Program-made: the position numbers and the translations under genes
Shown here: positions 6,026 to 7,598 of the stretch, in pieces
Numbering within the stretch: the stretch's first letter is position 1
Layout: each line of letters opens with the position of its first letter
The notes under the pieces: generated by a model
Databases searched by the model: none
What the model was told of the DNA's origin: nothing
The model's input: only the letters and a program-made list of their open reading frames with translations
Source of the DNA: an uncultured Pseudomonadota bacterium
GTDB lineage: Bacteria > Pseudomonadota > Gammaproteobacteria > Burkholderiales > Nitrosomonadaceae
Assembly: GCA_903957805.1 (NCBI GenBank)
Contig: CAJBQQ010000023.1
Location: forward strand, 1-7,598
DNA: 7,598 nt
Direction of reading: 5' to 3'

Positions 6026-7598
6026 ATGACTAATATTGAGATTGATGGCAAGCAAGTGTCTGTGGCACCAGGCGCTACCGTCATGGACGCTGCCACACAG
6101 CTGGGCATCTACATTCCTTATTTTTGCTACCACAAGAAGTTATCGATTGCGGCTAATTGCCGCATGTGTCTGGTACAGGTAGAAAAAGCACCCAAACCCC
6201 TGCCCGCATGTTCTACCCCTGCAGTAGAGGGTATGAAGGTCTCGACCCATTCCGTGATGGCCATCGCTTCGCAGAAGGGTCAGATGGAGTTTCTTCTCAT
6301 CAATCACCCGCTCGATTGCCCCATCTGCGATCAGGGAGGTGAGTGCCAGTTGCAGGATCTATCGGTAGGGTATGGTGCAAGTTCATCACGCTATACCGAA
6401 CCCAAGCGGGTGGTGGCAAATAAGAATTTGGGACCACTGATCTCCACCGACATGACACGGTGCATTCTCTGCACCCGTTGCGTACGTTTCGGGCAGGAAA
6501 TTGCTGGGATTATGGAGTTGGGGGTGGCGGGTCGTGGCGAGCATGCTGAGATTCTGACATTCGTCGGTAATTCAGTAGACTCGGAACTCTCTGGCAACAT
6601 GATAGACCTATGTCCGGTCGGTGCCCTGGTCAGTAAACCCTTCCGATACTCTGCCCGTACCTGGGAGCTATCTCGCAGAAGATCCATCAGCCCGCATTGT
6701 GGTCTTGGATCCAATCTGGTGGTGCAGATAAAGCAGAACCGAGTGATGCGTGTACTGCCGCGAGAGAGTGAAGAGATCAACGAGTGCTGGATTTCAGATA
6801 AGGACCGTTTCTCCTACGAGGGTCTTAATTCTGAGGAACGCCTGACCACACCGATGATAAAGCGTGATGGCAAGTGGCAAGAGTGTGATTGGCAGACTGC
6901 GCTGGAGTTTACTGCTACCGGATTAAAAGCGACTAAAGAAAAGCATGGTGCGCAGAGCATAGGTGCATTAGCCTCTCCTCACAGTACTCTGGAAGAGCTT
7001 TATCTGCTGCAAAAAATGGTACGGGCGATGGGTAGCGGGAATGTGGATCACCGGCTACGTCAATCCGATTTCCGTGCTGATGGGCAGTTGCAAGGTGCAC
7101 CTTGGCTGGGGATGAAGATCGCAGAGATCTCGCAATTAAAGTCGGCTCTAGTCATCGGAAGTACGCTCAGAAAGGACCACCCATTAATCGCGCAACGGTT
7201 GCGACAGGCGGTGAAGCAAGGGGGACAACTCAATCTGATCAACCCATTTGGTGATGATCTGCTTACAAAAGTTGCTAATCATGCGGTCGTGGCCCCTGAC
7301 GCAATGGCCGCGATACTGGCACAGGTTCTGCGATCGGCAGCTGAATTGAAGGATGTTGAGATTCTGGATGCGGTCAAGAAGACTGTTGTGACGGATACTG
7401 CGCGCGCGATCGCTGTCAGCCTCATTGATAACAAGCCGGCTGCGATCTTTCTCGGCAATCTGGCTCAGCATCACCCCCAATATGCTGACATTCATCTACT
7501 GGCACAGCATATTGCACGAATAACAGAGGCAAGTTTTGGCGTGCTGGGTGAGGCTGCCAATAGCGTGGGTGCATACCTCGTCGGGGCAGTGCCTGGAA
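6026..7598 (+). CDS. nuoG: NADH-quinone oxidoreductase subunit G (5' part, cut by window edge)
   Basis: NuoG (75-kDa subunit homologue) carries the iron-sulphur chain linking NuoF to the NuoI/NuoB side of complex I. The frame is open from the ATG at 6026 to the window edge: 524 residues of a protein usually about 770-900 long. The N-terminal ferredoxin domain holds the N1b [2Fe-2S] ligands C34, C45, C48 and C62. The N5 site has its characteristic histidine: H94, C98, C101 and C107 in NHPLDCPICDQGGEC. N4 is C146, C149, C152 and C196. A degenerate molybdopterin-oxidoreductase-like region starts near residue 218. It keeps only C225 and C254 where some bacteria bind an extra cluster, N7, so N7 is very probably absent. 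A stop codon at 6005-6007 rules out a longer N-terminus. The ribosome binding site (AAGAG, 6011-6015) is modest. Confidence 0.97.
   Translation, partial: MTNIEIDGKQVSVAPGATVMDAATQLGIYIPYFCYHKKLSIAANCRMCLVQVEKAPKPLPACSTPAVEGMKVSTHSVMAIASQKGQMEFLLINHPLDCPICDQGGECQLQDLSVGYGASSSRYTEPKRVVANKNLGPLISTDMTRCILCTRCVRFGQEIAGIMELGVAGRGEHAEILTFVGNSVDSELSGNMIDLCPVGALVSKPFRYSARTWELSRRRSISPHCGLGSNLVVQIKQNRVMRVLPRESEEINECWISDKDRFSYEGLNSEERLTTPMIKRDGKWQECDWQTALEFTATGLKATKEKHGAQSIGALASPHSTLEELYLLQKMVRAMGSGNVDHRLRQSDFRADGQLQGAPWLGMKIAEISQLKSALVIGSTLRKDHPLIAQRLRQAVKQGGQLNLINPFGDDLLTKVANHAVVAPDAMAAILAQVLRSAAELKDVEILDAVKKTVVTDTARAIAVSLIDNKPAAIFLGNLAQHHPQYADIHLLAQHIARITEASFGVLGEAANSVGAYLVGAVPG

Noticed and set aside
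6391..6780. Minus-strand frame of 129 codons inside nuoG
   Set aside because: It lies opposite the N4-ligand region of nuoG, whose + strand frame is clearly the real one.
1..7598. A previously undescribed system, CRISPR array, toxin-antitoxin pair or phage remnant
   Set aside because: All coding capacity is accounted for by nine known housekeeping genes and one tRNA. The remaining gaps are short and contain no direct-repeat array or unknown conserved frame.

Overview
The window is an ordinary, densely packed core-metabolism region with every gene on the + strand: tpiA, secG, a tRNA-Leu(GAG) gene, then the first seven genes of a proton-pumping NADH:quinone oxidoreductase (complex I) operon, nuoA-nuoB-nuoC-nuoD-nuoE-nuoF-nuoG. 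nuoG runs off the right edge. Separate nuoC and nuoD genes (not the fused nuoCD of Escherichia), the protein sequences, and the order tpiA-secG-tRNA-Leu-nuo all point to a betaproteobacterium. The moderate GC content and protein character would suit the Nitrosomonadales side of the class, but the sequence alone does not let me name a genus; that part is inference.

Layout. 24-779: triosephosphate isomerase. 796-1146: SecG, starting at TTG. 1147-1417: a 271-base non-coding stretch holding the tRNA gene (1230-1314), an inverted repeat upstream of it and about 100 bases of nuoA leader. 1418-5943: nuoA to nuoF, tightly spaced (gaps of 4, 7, 27, 31 and -4 bases). 5944-6025: an 82-base gap, the largest inside the nuo block. 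6026-7598: the 5' two-thirds of nuoG.

How the genes work together. NuoE, NuoF and NuoG form the NADH-oxidising module: FMN and cluster N3 in NuoF, N1a in NuoE, and N1b, N5 and N4 in NuoG. NuoB (cluster N2), NuoC and NuoD form the connecting module that delivers electrons to quinone, and NuoA is a small membrane subunit at the quinone-site junction. All the cluster ligands expected in these subunits are visible. The exception is the optional N7 site of NuoG, where only two cysteines remain. TpiA (glycolysis/gluconeogenesis) and SecG (protein export) are housekeeping neighbours without a direct functional link to complex I.

I found no mobile element, CRISPR array, defence system or unknown gene, and nothing that supports a previously undescribed system. 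The points worth a second look are small: the non-coding region around the tRNA, the nuoF-nuoG gap, the remnant N7 site and a few start-site questions.
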